Notes: generated by a model not told the origin, from the letters alone. Counted from the first letter of the stretch, positions 1 to 9,850 are shown. The stretch is 64,000 bases of DNA from Mucilaginibacter tolerans (GCF_030519375.1 NZ_JAUMKB010000009.1:175599-239598); one strand, 5' to 3'. Numbers and translations are program-made.

Positions 1-1837
1 CAAAATTACTGTTCAGCACGCTAAATAACAGCTTAGAATAGTATAAGCTACTGTAGGTATACACAGAAGGGGTGCGTAAGGTATTTTGATAATCACTTTT
101 TTGGTAAACTACGTAGTTATCAAAATGCCATCTCCGCCAGGAAAGGTTCTTTCCCAAGCTCAGCTTTATCAGGTTGATAGGATTATGCAACTGTGTGGGC
201 GTAGCATCTATTCCGTTAGGCTCAGCTGTGAAATACAGGTAATCGTTTATCAGATAATACTCTGCTTTCAGATCAAGCTTCAGCAGATCATTGATATAGT
301 TGAATGAGAGATTAGTTGTTTTTTGATTGCTGAAACTATTGTGGAATATAAAGTGGTTAGATATCCAATCGGTGTAAACCAGCGGAGGCGAGCTGCTTTG
401 CTGATAGGCTCCCAGTATGATCCTGCCCGCTTTTTGTCCACCCGAAACGCTCAGCTTTGCTTCATAAAGAAAGTTGCCAAAATCACGACCTGCAGCTATT
501 TGCTGCAGGTCGACATCAAGCAGTATTCTATTGCTGAACCGATAGCCTGCTTTTGCCTTTAACGTGATATCCTGGATAGCATTGTTTTGCACCCGTTGAT
601 TGACTACCTGCCGCGAAAAGTTAGCATTGGTAATTGTATCAGTAACATACTGTTGATATTTGTAATAGTCATGAACCAAACCCAGGTCTACCTTAACCTC
701 GTTTTTTACTATACCTGTTGATTTTCCACGCAGATAAAAGCTGTATGAAAACCCATTTTGTAAATGGAAAACGGAAAGCGAATCCCTTGAATAAGTTGAA
801 CTATAATAATAATCAGGGAAAACACCATAAGTATCGGGCTCATTTTGCAGGAATTTATAAGTGTTTTTGTTATAATAAAGGGTGTAAGATACCCGCTGTG
901 TCGGCAAAATTTTAGTTTTGTCGACGCTTTTTATTGTGGTATCGATTTTACCGATATAATAAAACTGTTTAATGTAAAAACCATTATTCCGGATATTATC
1001 GCTTGAATTATATAATCTTACCGGCTGATTTTGCGATGTAACGTAACCGCTTGTTGCCGGAGCTGTATAAATCGAATCATTCTGTATCGAACCGTTCTCG
1101 GGTGCTTTCAGGTTATTGAAATTATAGCTGGCTAACAGGTTATAACGTTTGCTTTTGGATTCATACCAGGAGAATATTGCGCCTGTCAGGTCACTGACAG
1201 CCTGACGCGGGTAAAAACCGTGTGACCCGATAAAGTTCAAATTAAAACCTACATTCAACTGGGGATTGATGTTTTGTGTATGCAATACCTTAAACATCTG
1301 TTCTTTTACACCACTTGCAAAGAGCGATAAGTTGGTATAAGGCACACGCGCTTTGTAATACTGAATGTCCTGCGGCGTAAAAAGATAAGCATCCAGAAAA
1401 TGCTGACCTACATCAAAGCCTATAGTTTTACTTGGCTCAAATAACAGGCTGCGCTCAGCGAGCCCCAGGTTACCTAATCCTATTTTAGGACTTCGTGGCT
1501 GGTAAAGCGGACTGTAATTTTCAAAATTGACAAGTCCTGTATCCAGCGGAAAAACCTGTGTACTATCACTTAACAACCGTTCATTGGTTACCCTAATAAA
1601 TTTAGATGTAAAAATAACCGAGTCGCGTTTTTTCTCTTCTTTTTGCCTTTCAGCATCTATTTGTGCGTCGCCGCTAAGTTGTTTGCCGGGTTTATTGGTT
1701 GCAGTGTCAGTATTAAAATTATTCCTTCTGATGTTATTATTCGGGTAGCCGGGTATGTTCGGAGTTTGAGCTAACGCCATACCTGCCGAAAAGCATATCA
1801 GCATTACAAGAAGAATATATCGGAGTCGCTTATGCAT
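1..1837 (-). CDS. Putative porin, outer-membrane beta-barrel protein (partial, 3' end outside window)
   Basis: The minus strand is open from an ATG at 1837 to the left edge, about 612 codons without a stop. It starts with a signal peptide (hydrophobic core LLVMLICFSAGMALAQ), followed by a charged linker rich in Asn, Lys and Glu. After that come many short alternating Tyr/Phe/Ser/Asn stretches typical of outer-membrane beta strands. I read it as the Bacteroidota putative-porin family (Porin_10-like), which would sit in the outer membrane; the substrate is unknown. Its ATG shares one base with the stop codon of the nucleoside phosphorylase gene upstream, so it is the last visible gene of an lpxK-PNP-porin operon and is probably translationally coupled. 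The C-terminal strands are missing only because the window ends. Confidence 0.8.
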   Translation of the reverse strand, partial: MHKRLRYILLVMLICFSAGMALAQTPNIPGYPNNNIRRNNFNTDTATNKPGKQLSGDAQIDAERQKEEKKRDSVIFTSKFIRVTNERLLSDSTQVFPLDTGLVNFENYSPLYQPRSPKIGLGNLGLAERSLLFEPSKTIGFDVGQHFLDAYLFTPQDIQYYKARVPYTNLSLFASGVKEQMFKVLHTQNINPQLNVGFNLNFIGSHGFYPRQAVSDLTGAIFSWYESKSKRYNLLASYNFNNLKAPENGSIQNDSIYTAPATSGYVTSQNQPVRLYNSSDNIRNNGFYIKQFYYIGKIDTTIKSVDKTKILPTQRVSYTLYYNKNTYKFLQNEPDTYGVFPDYYYSSTYSRDSLSVFHLQNGFSYSFYLRGKSTGIVKNEVKVDLGLVHDYYKYQQYVTDTITNANFSRQVVNQRVQNNAIQDITLKAKAGYRFSNRILLDVDLQQIAAGRDFGNFLYEAKLSVSGGQKAGRIILGAYQQSSSPPLVYTDWISNHFIFHNSFSNQKTTNLSFNYINDLLKLDLKAEYYLINDYLYFTAEPNGIDATPTQLHNPINLIKLSLGKNLSWRRWHFDNYVVYQKSDYQNTLRTPSVYTYSSLYYSKLLFSVLNSNF

Positions 1838-2652
1838 TAAAGGCCGGCAATCAATTGTTTAAGTATTAATGTCATTTTGGGCTCAGCTTCGTGTGCAACA
1901 GCCAGAATTTCCTCAACCGACACCGGGTGCAAAGTATCTGGGAAACCTTCGTCGGTTAGAACCGATATTGCAAAAACCGGCAATCCCATATGATTAGCTA
2001 CAATCACTTCAGGCACAGTGCTCATGCCGACCGCATCGCCGCCAATTATCCGCAGATACCGGTATTCTGCCTTTGTTTCGAGGTTTGGCCCCGTCACAGC
2101 TACATAAACACCTTTATGGCAGGTAATATTGTTCTCTTTGGCAATATTAAGTGCATTTGCAATCAGATCGCGACGATAAGGTTCGCTCATATCAGGAAAG
2201 CGCGGCCCTAATTCTTCCTCATTTCTGCCGATCAAAGGATTGTGTGTTTGCAGGTTGATGTGATCTTCAATCACCATCAGATCGCCCTTTTTGAAATCCG
2301 GGTTCAACGAGCCACTGGCATTGGATACGAACAGGGTTTTTATGCCCAGCATTTTCATTACCCTTACCGGGAAAGTGATCTGCTGCATGGTATACCCCTC
2401 GTAATAATGCAAACGGCCCTGCATAGCCACTACCTTTTTACCGGCCAGCGTTCCAAATATCAGTTTACCTGAATGAAACTCAAGTGTCGAAATCGGAAAG
2501 TCGGGGATATTGGAGTACATCAGTTGTTTTTCAACTTCGATCTCAGTTACTAAGCCACCGAGGCCGGTACCCAGTATGATGCCTATTTCTGGCTCAAAAT
2601 CGCCTATGCGACTTTTAATGTATAAGGTGGTTTGTTGTATGTTCTCTAACAT
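1837..2652 (-). CDS. punA: Purine-nucleoside phosphorylase (PNP class I)
   Basis: A cytoplasmic trimer-type purine nucleoside phosphorylase that splits purine (deoxy)ribonucleosides with phosphate into base and (deoxy)ribose-1-phosphate for purine salvage. The 271 residues match the usual family length. Visible motifs are the phosphate loop GTGLGG at 28-33, [10 protein letters not shown] at 78-87, NASGSLNP at 111-118, GPNLET at 188-193 and the purine-site segment GMSTVPE at 209-215, followed by SVLTDE near 230-235. The start lies inside the 3' end of lpxK (38-bp overlap), and the stop overlaps the porin start by one base. Cotranscription with a lipid A gene seems to be a conserved-neighbour arrangement rather than a metabolic link; that is inference. 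Confidence 0.93.
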   Translation of the reverse strand: MLENIQQTTLYIKSRIGDFEPEIGIILGTGLGGLVTEIEVEKQLMYSNIPDFPISTLEFHSGKLIFGTLAGKKVVAMQGRLHYYEGYTMQQITFPVRVMKMLGIKTLFVSNASGSLNPDFKKGDLMVIEDHINLQTHNPLIGRNEEELGPRFPDMSEPYRRDLIANALNIAKENNITCHKGVYVAVTGPNLETKAEYRYLRIIGGDAVGMSTVPEVIVANHMGLPVFAISVLTDEGFPDTLHPVSVEEILAVAHEAEPKMTLILKQLIAGL

Positions 2653-3676
2653 ATTTTATAACTAACTGATCGAATTGCTGCGCCTCATTGTTTAAGAATT
2701 GTATCCCTATCGGAATGACCAAAACCGGCAACGATTGCACTAGCGGAAGCAGTTCGTGTTCAACTAAACGCTGTGCATCCTTTTCTGTTGTAATGATCAC
2801 TTTTTTTTTCGCTGTAGAGGCAGCAAATTCATCGGCAAGTTTACTGATATTTTTTAAGCTAAAGCGATGATGATCGGGATAATTATGATGCATCAGCTTC
2901 GAAGTATGCTTTTTTATGTGCTGCACTAAAGGTTTCGAACTGGCAATACCTGTCAGCAAAAATACGGTTGTATCATTATCTAATTCCACATCCGATCGCT
3001 CCCTGTTCAAATCTTGTAAAGGCAGGTAAACAATTGACGTAAAGAATAAAGATTGATAAGGTAACGGGTCAATCCTTTCGATGACTTTTCGTTGCTCTTC
3101 CTCACTTAATTGCTCCGGGCATTTACTAACAACTATAATATCCGCCCGCCATCGTCCGCTGAATGGCTCGCGCAGATTGCCTGCGGGTAAAAGCAAAAGT
3201 GGTTCCTTAATTCTGCTATAATCAAACAATAAAATACTCAGTCCTGGTTTTACAGCGCGGTGCTGATAGGCATCATCCATTAAAACCAAATTGTTTGTAT
3301 TAATAAGTTCTTTAAGGCCATCAACCCGTTTTTCGCATACCACAACTGTTATATCAGGAAACTTGTGTTTAAACTGCAAGGGCTCATCGCCCACCTCTTC
3401 GGCAGTTGAATCAGTTGTAACAGTTAAAAACCCTTTGGTCTTTCGCCCATACCCGCGGCTCAAGGTTGCCAGTTTATAATAATCCTTGAGCAATCTGACC
3501 AGGTACTCTGTCATTGGCGATTTACCTGCTCCGCCTACATCCAGATTACCGACTGAGACCACGGGCATTTTAAATTTCCGGCTTTTCAATATCCCACCAT
3601 CATAGCACCAGTTGCGGATAGCTACAACAAGGCCATATAATAAGGAGAAGGGGAATAAGAGCCAACGGAGTTTCAT
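2615..3676 (-). CDS. lpxK: Tetraacyldisaccharide 4'-kinase
   Basis: Inner-membrane-associated kinase of lipid A synthesis that phosphorylates the 4' position of the tetraacyl disaccharide to give lipid IVA. The N-terminus has a hydrophobic stretch ([15 protein letters not shown], residues 6-20) that would anchor it. The P-loop [12 protein letters not shown] spans 43-54 with Lys52. The conserved DDGFQHR box appears as DDAYQHR at 134-140, a mild deviation. Length of 353 aa is normal. It is the first gene of the operon with punA and the porin and its 3' end overlaps punA by 38 bp. The divergent serine hydrolase gene starts 78 bp away. Confidence 0.95.
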   Translation of the reverse strand: MKLRWLLFPFSLLYGLVVAIRNWCYDGGILKSRKFKMPVVSVGNLDVGGAGKSPMTEYLVRLLKDYYKLATLSRGYGRKTKGFLTVTTDSTAEEVGDEPLQFKHKFPDITVVVCEKRVDGLKELINTNNLVLMDDAYQHRAVKPGLSILLFDYSRIKEPLLLLPAGNLREPFSGRWRADIIVVSKCPEQLSEEEQRKVIERIDPLPYQSLFFTSIVYLPLQDLNRERSDVELDNDTTVFLLTGIASSKPLVQHIKKHTSKLMHHNYPDHHRFSLKNISKLADEFAASTAKKKVIITTEKDAQRLVEHELLPLVQSLPVLVIPIGIQFLNNEAQQFDQLVIKYVREHTTNHLIH

Positions 3677-3754
3677 ATAATCGGTAAAGATATAAAAAAC
3701 GCTCCGATAGGGATTTTGTGCGCAGTTTTATAACTTAGTTTTTAAAACCAGGTG

Positions 3755-4666
3755 ATGAAACTTAAATTATCTATCGTTTTCTTTTTCGCATTCGCTGCTA
3801 ATACCTTCGCCCAAACCGATACCAAACTCACCGTTCAACTACAGGATGCGGTAAAAGGCTTCAAAGGTCAGGTGGGTATTTATGTAAAAAACTTGAAAAC
3901 AGGCAAAACAGCATCTATTAACGCCGATACTTTGTTTCCTACTGCCAGCATGATCAAGGTAAGCATACAATGCGCGGTTATGGATAAGATAGAAAAAGGA
4001 GAATTAGCTTATAATCAGAAGCTGATCTACCGTGATTCATTACTGTACCCCGGCGAAGATATTCTGGGTTCGTTTAAAGACAAGGATACCATCGAACTAA
4101 GTAAAGTAGTTTTGCTGATGATCACTATGAGCGATAACACTGCTAGTACCTGGCTGCAAAGGATCGTGACAGGTGAATACATCAACAACTGGCTGGATAA
4201 AAATGGTTTTAAAGTTTTACGGGTAAATTCAAGAGTAAAGGGCCGTGAAGCTATCCGTTCCAAATATGGTTGGGGTGTCAGTACGCCTTATGAAATGTGC
4301 CGTTTGTTCACCATGATACGCAATGGTGAGGCGGTTAGCCCAGCGGCAAGTGAACGCATGTACCGTGACCTGGTACGTATTTATTGGGATGACAGGTCTT
4401 TATCCCAAATACCACCTTATGTACAAGCGGCCAGTAAAAGCGGGTCCTTGGATGAAGCCAAATCAGAAACTGTTTTGGTAAATGCCCCGCATGGCGATTA
4501 TGTTTTCTCGGTAATGACCAACAATAATAAGGATCAAAGCTGGACACCTAATAATGAGGCTCATCAGCTCATCCGTAAAATATCGGCATTGCTATGGCAT
4601 TATTACGAACCAAAAAGCGACTGGAAGCCCGCTCCTGGCATAGACAAGTTAATGCTGAACGAGTGA
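3755..4666 (+). CDS. Exported serine hydrolase, class A beta-lactamase-like
   Basis: A periplasmic protein with signal peptide MKLKLSIVFFFAFAANTFAQ and the class A beta-lactamase/DD-peptidase fold signature. Counting from ATG 3755, the nucleophile motif SMIK is at about 65-68, SDN at about 126-128 and KSG at about 228-230. A GTG one codon earlier would also open the frame, but the ATG is the better start. The omega-loop ExxLN motif that supplies Glu166 in true class A enzymes is not visible; the corresponding stretch reads VNSRVKGREAIRSKYG. Hydrolysis of beta-lactams is therefore uncertain and a peptidoglycan or esterase role is possible. The gene stands alone between divergent lpxK and dnaK. 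Confidence 0.8.
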   Translation: MKLKLSIVFFFAFAANTFAQTDTKLTVQLQDAVKGFKGQVGIYVKNLKTGKTASINADTLFPTASMIKVSIQCAVMDKIEKGELAYNQKLIYRDSLLYPGEDILGSFKDKDTIELSKVVLLMITMSDNTASTWLQRIVTGEYINNWLDKNGFKVLRVNSRVKGREAIRSKYGWGVSTPYEMCRLFTMIRNGEAVSPAASERMYRDLVRIYWDDRSLSQIPPYVQAASKSGSLDEAKSETVLVNAPHGDYVFSVMTNNNKDQSWTPNNEAHQLIRKISALLWHYYEPKSDWKPAPGIDKLMLNE

Positions 4667-4750
4667 CACTATTCTGACAACCTGTCACGGATTCCATGCA
4701 CTTTCCTGACGAAATATGAAGTGTTTTTGACGCCCTGAAGCCTTTTTTAC

Positions 4751-4769
4751 TGCCAAAGTGATATTGGCA
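4751..4769. promoter_or_regulatory. Inverted repeat upstream of dnaK
   Basis: TGCCAA and TTGGCA form a perfect 6-bp inverted repeat separated by 7 nt, centred about 66 bp before the dnaK start. It is not the CIRCE element bound by HrcA. It could be an operator for an unknown heat-shock regulator. I found no clean TAnnTTTG element nearby; the closest is TAGGTTTA further downstream. Confidence 0.3.
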
Positions 4770-4825
4770 TACGCCTTGTTGATACTGCATAGGTTTAATA
4801 TCAAAAAAGGAAAAATCAATCATAT

Positions 4826-6733
4826 ATGTCTAAAATAATTGGAATCGACTTAGGAACAACGAACTCTTGCGTTGCAGTAATGGAAGGTAACGAACCTGTA
4901 GTTATTGCCAACAGCGAGGGTAAACGTACTACGCCGTCAGTTGTAGCGTTTGTTGACAACGGCGAGCGTAAGGTAGGTGACCCTGCCAAGCGCCAGGCTA
5001 TCACCAACCCTACAAAAACAATTTATTCTATCAAACGCTTCATGGGTAACAAATTCGATGAAGTAACCAAAGAAGCTGGCCGTGTACCGTACAAAGTGGT
5101 TAAAGGCGACAATAACACTCCACGTGTTGAGATCGATGACCGTAAATATACCCCACAGGAAATTTCAGCTATGATACTTCAGAAAATGAAGAAAACTGCT
5201 GAAGACTTTTTAGGTACCGAAGTAAGCGAAGCAGTTATTACTGTACCAGCTTATTTTAACGATGCACAACGTCAGGCTACCAAAGAAGCCGGTGAAATTG
5301 CGGGCTTAAAAGTTCGCCGTATCATCAACGAGCCTACTGCTGCTGCCCTTGCCTATGGTTTGGACAAAGCACACAAGGATATGAAGATCGTTGTGTTCGA
5401 CTGCGGTGGTGGTACACATGACGTGTCGGTACTTGAGTTAGGCGATGGCGTGTTCGAAGTAAAATCAACCGACGGTGACACTCACCTTGGTGGTGACGAC
5501 TTTGACCAGGTAATTATCGACTGGCTGGCTGACGAATTTAAAAACGACGAAGGCATCGATCTGCGTAAAGACCCAATGGCTTTACAACGTCTGAAAGATT
5601 CTGCTGAAAAAGCTAAAATTGAGCTTTCAAGCACTTCTCAAAGCGAGATCAACCTGCCATATATTACAGCTGCCGACGGTATGCCTAAGCACCTGGTTAA
5701 AACCTTAACCCGTGCTAAATTTGAGCAACTGTCTGATTCGCTGATCAAACGTACTATCGAACCTTGTAAAACAGCTTTGAAAGCTGCTGGGTTAAGTACT
5801 TCGGATATCGACGAGATTATCCTGGTAGGTGGTTCAACCCGTATCCCTGCTATACAGGAAGCTGTACAGAAATTCTTCGGTAAAGCTCCTTCAAAAGGTG
5901 TAAACCCTGACGAAGTAGTTGCTATAGGTGCGGCTATACAAGGTGGTGTTTTAACCGGTGAAGTAAAAGATGTTTTACTGCTCGACGTTACTCCGCTTTC
6001 ATTAGGTATCGAAACTATGGGTGGTGTAATGACCAAACTGATCGAAGCAAATACTACGATCCCGACCAAAAAATCGGAGGTGTTCTCTACCGCATCTGAT
6101 AGCCAGCCTTCTGTTGAGATCCATATCTTACAGGGCGAACGTCCGATGGCTGCTCAGAACAGAACGTTAGGCCGCTTCCACCTGGATGGAATTCCACCAG
6201 CTCCACGTGGTGTGCCACAGATCGAAGTATCATTCGACATCGATGCTAATGGTATATTACACGTATCAGCTAAAGATAAAGCTACTGGTAAAGAACAAAA
6301 GATCCGTATCGAAGCTTCATCGGGCTTAACTGATGCTGAAATTAAGAAGATGAAGGACGAAGCAGAAGCAAATGCTGAAGCTGACAAAAAGGCAAAAGAG
6401 GAAGTTGAAAAACTGAACTCTGCCGATGCCCTGATCTTTACTACCGAAAAGCAACTGAAAGAGTATGGCGACAAGATATCAGCTGATAAAAAAGCTCCTA
6501 TAGAAGAAGGTTTGAAAAAATTAAAAGAAGCTTATGCTTCTAAGAACCTCGACGCTATCGATGCCGCACAAACTGAGCTGAATGCTGCATGGACCGCTGC
6601 ATCTGAAGAGATGTACAAAGCCGCAGGTGATGCCGGTCAGGCTCAGCCAGGTGCTGATGGTGCAGGCGCGGGCGCTTCACAAGGTGCTGCCGGTGACCAT
6701 GTAACCGATGTTGACTTCGAAGAAGTAAAATAA
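4826..6733 (+). CDS. dnaK: Molecular chaperone DnaK (Hsp70)
   Basis: Cytoplasmic ATP-dependent Hsp70 chaperone. At 635 aa it is full length. It has the N-terminal phosphate-1 motif [16 protein letters not shown], the nucleotide-binding domain with [11 protein letters not shown] and the adenosine motif [10 protein letters not shown]. The substrate-binding domain contains [14 protein letters not shown], and a helical lid leads into a Gly/Ala tail ending in DVDFEEVK. The phosphate-2 loop reads [12 protein letters not shown], where many bacteria have LGGGTFDVS. No dnaJ or grpE lies next to it, so it is monocistronic here. A strong intrinsic terminator follows 14 bp after the stop. Confidence 0.98.
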   Translation: MSKIIGIDLGTTNSCVAVMEGNEPVVIANSEGKRTTPSVVAFVDNGERKVGDPAKRQAITNPTKTIYSIKRFMGNKFDEVTKEAGRVPYKVVKGDNNTPRVEIDDRKYTPQEISAMILQKMKKTAEDFLGTEVSEAVITVPAYFNDAQRQATKEAGEIAGLKVRRIINEPTAAALAYGLDKAHKDMKIVVFDCGGGTHDVSVLELGDGVFEVKSTDGDTHLGGDDFDQVIIDWLADEFKNDEGIDLRKDPMALQRLKDSAEKAKIELSSTSQSEINLPYITAADGMPKHLVKTLTRAKFEQLSDSLIKRTIEPCKTALKAAGLSTSDIDEIILVGGSTRIPAIQEAVQKFFGKAPSKGVNPDEVVAIGAAIQGGVLTGEVKDVLLLDVTPLSLGIETMGGVMTKLIEANTTIPTKKSEVFSTASDSQPSVEIHILQGERPMAAQNRTLGRFHLDGIPPAPRGVPQIEVSFDIDANGILHVSAKDKATGKEQKIRIEASSGLTDAEIKKMKDEAEANAEADKKAKEEVEKLNSADALIFTTEKQLKEYGDKISADKKAPIEEGLKKLKEAYASKNLDAIDAAQTELNAAWTAASEEMYKAAGDAGQAQPGADGAGAGASQGAAGDHVTDVDFEEVK

Positions 6734-6747
6734 TAATCCATATAGAT

Positions 6748-6789
6748 AAAAGCCCGTCCTGTTAAAGTTAAACAGCGACGGGCTTTTTT
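6748..6789 (+). terminator. Rho-independent terminator of dnaK
   Basis: An 11-bp perfect stem (AAAAGCCCGTC with GACGGGCTTTT) is extended by an inner CTGTT/AACAG stem and followed by a run of six T, directly after the dnaK stop. Confidence 0.92.
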
Positions 6790-6806
6790 GCGTTACAGTT
6801 CACCAC

Positions 6807-6899
6807 TTAGGAAGAGAATGCAATAGTTATGATCACAAAAACGATCGAAGCAAGCAAAATTGCGATCATCATGTTCAGGAAGGATCTTATGGCTAACAT
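6807..6899 (-). CDS. Possible 30-aa hydrophobic peptide
   Basis: A short minus-strand frame with ATG at 6899 and TAA at 6807 encodes 30 residues. After a short N-terminal MLAIRSF the sequence is almost entirely hydrophobic (LNMMIAILLASIVFVIITIAF) and would span the membrane once. It lies between the dnaK terminator and the terminator of the nucleotidyltransferase gene, so it would need its own promoter; none matches the consensus well. I do not recognise a family. It may be a real small membrane peptide or chance. Confidence 0.3.
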   Translation of the reverse strand: MLAIRSFLNMMIAILLASIVFVIITIAFSS

Positions 6900-7018
6900 G
6901 GCTTGAAGATTTCTTACTATAAATATGGGTGAAAAATCGTTGCAAAAATTTCAAACTATACCATCGTGCAGATATACTACACGAGCGTATATTTATGCTA
7001 TACAAATGGATTTACAAC

Positions 7019-7048
7019 AAAAAAATCCCGCCTATTGAGCGGGATTTT
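7019..7048 (-). terminator. Rho-independent terminator of the nucleotidyltransferase gene
   Basis: A 10-bp perfect stem (AAAATCCCGC/GCGGGATTTT) with a 7-nt loop, followed on the minus strand by seven U, 21 bp beyond the stop codon of the gene at 7069-7971. Confidence 0.9.
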
Positions 7049-7068
7049 ATAATATCTGTAAAAGAATA

Positions 7069-7971
7069 TTATGACCAGAGATTAGACGGATAAACACCGT
7101 CTGCAACTAGTTTAGAAATACTAGCCTGCACAATGGGTTTATCTTCCTTGTAAGTAACACCGAACCATTTTGATTGCGTCGGGATAACTTTGAATGAAGC
7201 TGTACCTGATTTGATCAATTCATCAGCAGCAAGCGGAATAAAGAATTCCGCCTTAGGATTATTTTCATTTGCTTCAACAAACCTTTTAAACATCGGCTCA
7301 CTTTGTTTGAAGATAGCCGGAGTAAAGCCCCAGAAATTCATCGATACACGGGTATCATTTGGCAATCCATGCTCGCCTGTTGCGTCTTTGTAAGCCACAG
7401 TACCATCCTCTTTGAAATATACCTCAGTGCGCTCATTAATCTCAACCATGTTTCCCTTATCATCCACTTTACATACACCGCGAGATACAGAACCATAATC
7501 TGATAAAGTTTTATCTATCTGGTAGCCCACTAAAGAATAAGTGTCATCAGCGGCCTCAGTGGTCAGGAATTTAGCCATTTTTTCAAAAGCTTCCCGACCA
7601 TAGTAATCATCAGCGTTGATTACACAGAAAGGCTCGTGAACCTGATGGCGTGCAGAAAGTACGGCATGCTGTGTACCCCACGGTTTTGCTCTTTCAATAG
7701 TTTTATCAATACCGAAAGGTTTCAGATCATAACTTTGGAATACATAATCGGTTTCAACGCGGCCTTTTAATTTAGGCTCGAAGATCGCTTTAAAAGTATC
7801 TGCAAACTCCTCGCGGATGATAAAGCTGATCTTACCGAATCCGGCATTAATGGCATCATAGATAGAATAGTCGATAATTGTTTCACCATTTGGACCGAAG
7901 CCGTCAACCTGCTTCATGCTTCCGTAGCGGCTGGCCATACCTGCGGCCAGTATCAGTAGAGTGGGTTTCAT
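7069..7971 (-). CDS. Sugar-nucleotide nucleotidyltransferase family protein
   Basis: A 300-aa cytoplasmic protein with the GT-A-like nucleotidyltransferase fold. The nucleotide-binding signature LAAGMASRYGSMKQ lies at 8-21 and a metal-binding NADDYYG follows about a third of the way in. It probably forms an NDP-sugar from NTP and sugar-1-phosphate, but the true substrate cannot be read from the sequence. The C-terminal part lacks the left-handed hexapeptide helix seen in GlmU-type enzymes. The gene stands alone with its own terminator, so no partner sugar genes hint at a pathway. Confidence 0.8.
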   Translation of the reverse strand: MKPTLLILAAGMASRYGSMKQVDGFGPNGETIIDYSIYDAINAGFGKISFIIREEFADTFKAIFEPKLKGRVETDYVFQSYDLKPFGIDKTIERAKPWGTQHAVLSARHQVHEPFCVINADDYYGREAFEKMAKFLTTEAADDTYSLVGYQIDKTLSDYGSVSRGVCKVDDKGNMVEINERTEVYFKEDGTVAYKDATGEHGLPNDTRVSMNFWGFTPAIFKQSEPMFKRFVEANENNPKAEFFIPLAADELIKSGTASFKVIPTQSKWFGVTYKEDKPIVQASISKLVADGVYPSNLWS

Positions 7972-8107
7972 ATTTGTTTATTAGGTGCTGTTTTGAGTGT
8001 TTTTGCGTTTAATTATATCTCAAAGGACATTTATACTCAAATTGTTTTGGTAAAGTTTATTTTCCAAAACTAAATTTTAAATGTCAAGTTTACAATTATT
8101 TTGAAAT

Positions 8108-9220
8108 TTATTTTATATACCTGAAATCCTGCCCGTCTTTCACATTCAACAGTACCTCGTATATCAGTCGTATTACATTGTCCACATCTTCCTTGTGTAT
8201 CATCTCAACTGTGGTATGCATATAACGCAATGGCAACGAGATCAATGCAGATGGAACCCCATCATTGGAATAAGCAAAAGCGTCCGTATCAGTGCCTGTT
8301 GAGCGCGATGATGCCTGGCGCTGGAATGGAATACCCCCTTTATGAGCTGATTCGATCAGCAGTTTATTTACATTATTCTGTACGGCCGGAGCATATGACA
8401 CTACCGGACCTTTACCACAAGCCAGATCGCCCTGGGTAATTTTGCTTATCATTGGGGTTTGGGTATCGTGAGTAACATCAGTCACAATAGCCAGGTTAGG
8501 TTTAATATGGTGAGCGATCATCTCTGCACCACGCAAACCGATCTCCTCTTGCACTGCATTAACGATATATAAACCGAATGGCAGTTTCTTCTTGTTCTCT
8601 TTCAGTAAACGCGCTACTTCAGCTATCATAAAGCCCCCTGCACGATTGTCCAGCGCACGACCAACATAGTAACGATCGTTTAACACCATAAACTCATCTT
8701 CATAAGTGATCACGCAACCAACGTGAATGCCCAGGTTCTCAACTTCTTCTTTAGTAGTGCAACCGCAATCCAGGAAGATATTCTTTAACGTCGGTGCTTC
8801 TTCTTTTTCACCGGAACGGGTATGAATAGCAGGCCAACCGAATACCGCTTTAACGATGCCATTGTCAGTATGAATGTTTACACGTTTTGACGGTGCGATC
8901 TGGTGGTCAGAGCCGCCATTACGGATTACGTAGATCAATCCGTCACTGGTAATGTAGTTTACAAACCACGAAATCTCATCCGCGTGAGCCTCGATCACTA
9001 CTTTGTATTTGGCTTTCGGATTGATGATACCTACTGCGGTACCATAATTATCTACATAATGTTCGTCGATGTAAGGCTTAATATATTCCAGCCATAATTT
9101 CTGACCTTTTGCTTCAAATCCTGTTGGAGAGGGGTTGTTGATATATTTCTCGAAAAAAGCCAGCGAGGTTTTATTTACTACTTCTACATGCGGCTTTTTT
9201 TCAGCTTTCTTTTTAGACAT
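8108..9220 (-). CDS. M42 family metallopeptidase (glutamyl/deblocking aminopeptidase type)
   Basis: A 370-aa cytoplasmic di-zinc aminopeptidase, related to PepA/FrvX tetrahedral peptidases that trim short peptides. Likely metal ligands and catalytic residues are visible in order: H79 and D81 (EAHADE), bridging D191 (ALDNRAGG), the Glu pair E225/E226 (VQEEIG), D248 (VTDVTHD) and H335 (MHTTVEM). The lysine-rich N-terminus (MSKKKAEKK) is a short extension before the catalytic domain. It is transcribed alone; a TATATTTG element lies about 40 bp upstream. Confidence 0.93.
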   Translation of the reverse strand: MSKKKAEKKPHVEVVNKTSLAFFEKYINNPSPTGFEAKGQKLWLEYIKPYIDEHYVDNYGTAVGIINPKAKYKVVIEAHADEISWFVNYITSDGLIYVIRNGGSDHQIAPSKRVNIHTDNGIVKAVFGWPAIHTRSGEKEEAPTLKNIFLDCGCTTKEEVENLGIHVGCVITYEDEFMVLNDRYYVGRALDNRAGGFMIAEVARLLKENKKKLPFGLYIVNAVQEEIGLRGAEMIAHHIKPNLAIVTDVTHDTQTPMISKITQGDLACGKGPVVSYAPAVQNNVNKLLIESAHKGGIPFQRQASSRSTGTDTDAFAYSNDGVPSALISLPLRYMHTTVEMIHKEDVDNVIRLIYEVLLNVKDGQDFRYIK

Positions 9221-9258
9221 AAACTGATGATTTGGGACTGTTTTTTAATCGATAATGG

Positions 9259-9266
9259 CAAATATA
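9259..9266 (-). promoter_or_regulatory. Putative -7 element of the M42 peptidase promoter
   Basis: TATATTTG on the minus strand matches the Bacteroidota -7 consensus TAnnTTTG. No TTTG at the right -33 spacing is visible, so this is a half-promoter match. Confidence 0.4.
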
Positions 9267-9410
9267 GTAAAGCTTAAGACAATGACGTATGTTAACAAAT
9301 TTTAGTGGTATTCTTGATTAATTGTTACTGTGTTAACATTGTGTTTATCTGATGTTACTTACTTTGTTGTGAGTAATTTTTTTTCAATATTAGTTTAGTT
9401 GATTGAGGAT

Positions 9411-9439
9411 CAGCCTGCTATGCAGCAGGCTGTTTTTTT
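9411..9439 (+). terminator. Plus-direction terminator hairpin at the 3' end of the GNAT gene
   Basis: CAGCCTGC and GCAGGCTG form a perfect 8-bp stem with loop TATGCA, followed on the plus strand by seven T. The minus-strand side has no U tract, so it does not look like the terminator of the minus-strand GNAT gene, whose stop codon lies in the hairpin. No plus-strand gene precedes it within 190 bp. Confidence 0.6.
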
Positions 9440-9846
9440 ATTTGCTTCTCTAGTATCTCGTAATCAAAACCATTTTTAGAAAAGAGCTTGCCGGTATGCT
9501 CATACCCGGCTTTCATATAAAAACCGATAGCTGACACCCGCGCATTACACCATATCATTGCACCCCCTTCTGATTCAGCAAACTCTTCAACGCGCTGTAA
9601 CAAAGCATTACCGATACCCATTTTCTGATATTCGGATAATACCGCCAATTTCCTGAATTGAAAGGATCTGTCTGTTTGAAATAAGGAAATAATACCAACA
9701 AGCTTATTATCTGTGAATGCCCCGAAGTGGATCCCCTCCTGATCTTCATCCAACTCCATCTCATATAATTTTTGAGCAGGGTACAATACTTGCTGCCGTA
9801 ATCGCCAGGTCAGTTCAGGACGAATTTGTTCTATTGAAAGGTTCAT
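9418..9846 (-). CDS. GNAT family N-acetyltransferase
   Basis: A 142-aa acetyl-CoA-dependent acetyltransferase of unknown substrate. The acetyl-CoA pyrophosphate loop reads YQKMGIGNALLQ, preceded by the beta-4 strand FRKLAVLSEY and followed by the ARVSAIGFYMKAGYE segment typical of GNAT motif B. The frame is open up to 9882, but the residues before Met at 9846 are encoded by an intergenic heptad repeat (9851-9880), so I place the start at ATG 9846. It follows the acyl-CoA carboxylase gene by 32 bp and is probably cotranscribed. Confidence 0.85.
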   Translation of the reverse strand: MNLSIEQIRPELTWRLRQQVLYPAQKLYEMELDEDQEGIHFGAFTDNKLVGIISLFQTDRSFQFRKLAVLSEYQKMGIGNALLQRVEEFAESEGGAMIWCNARVSAIGFYMKAGYEHTGKLFSKNGFDYEILEKQIKKQPAA

Positions 9847-9850
9847 TAAA

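Noticed and set aside
86..1748. Short plus-strand frames at the left edge
   Set aside because: Antisense to the open minus-strand porin gene that fills 1-1837.
5638..6474. Long minus-strand frames (143 and 106 aa) opposite dnaK
   Set aside because: They are antisense to a strongly conserved gene, Ser/Ile-rich in composition and lack any motif; they are shadows of dnaK codons.
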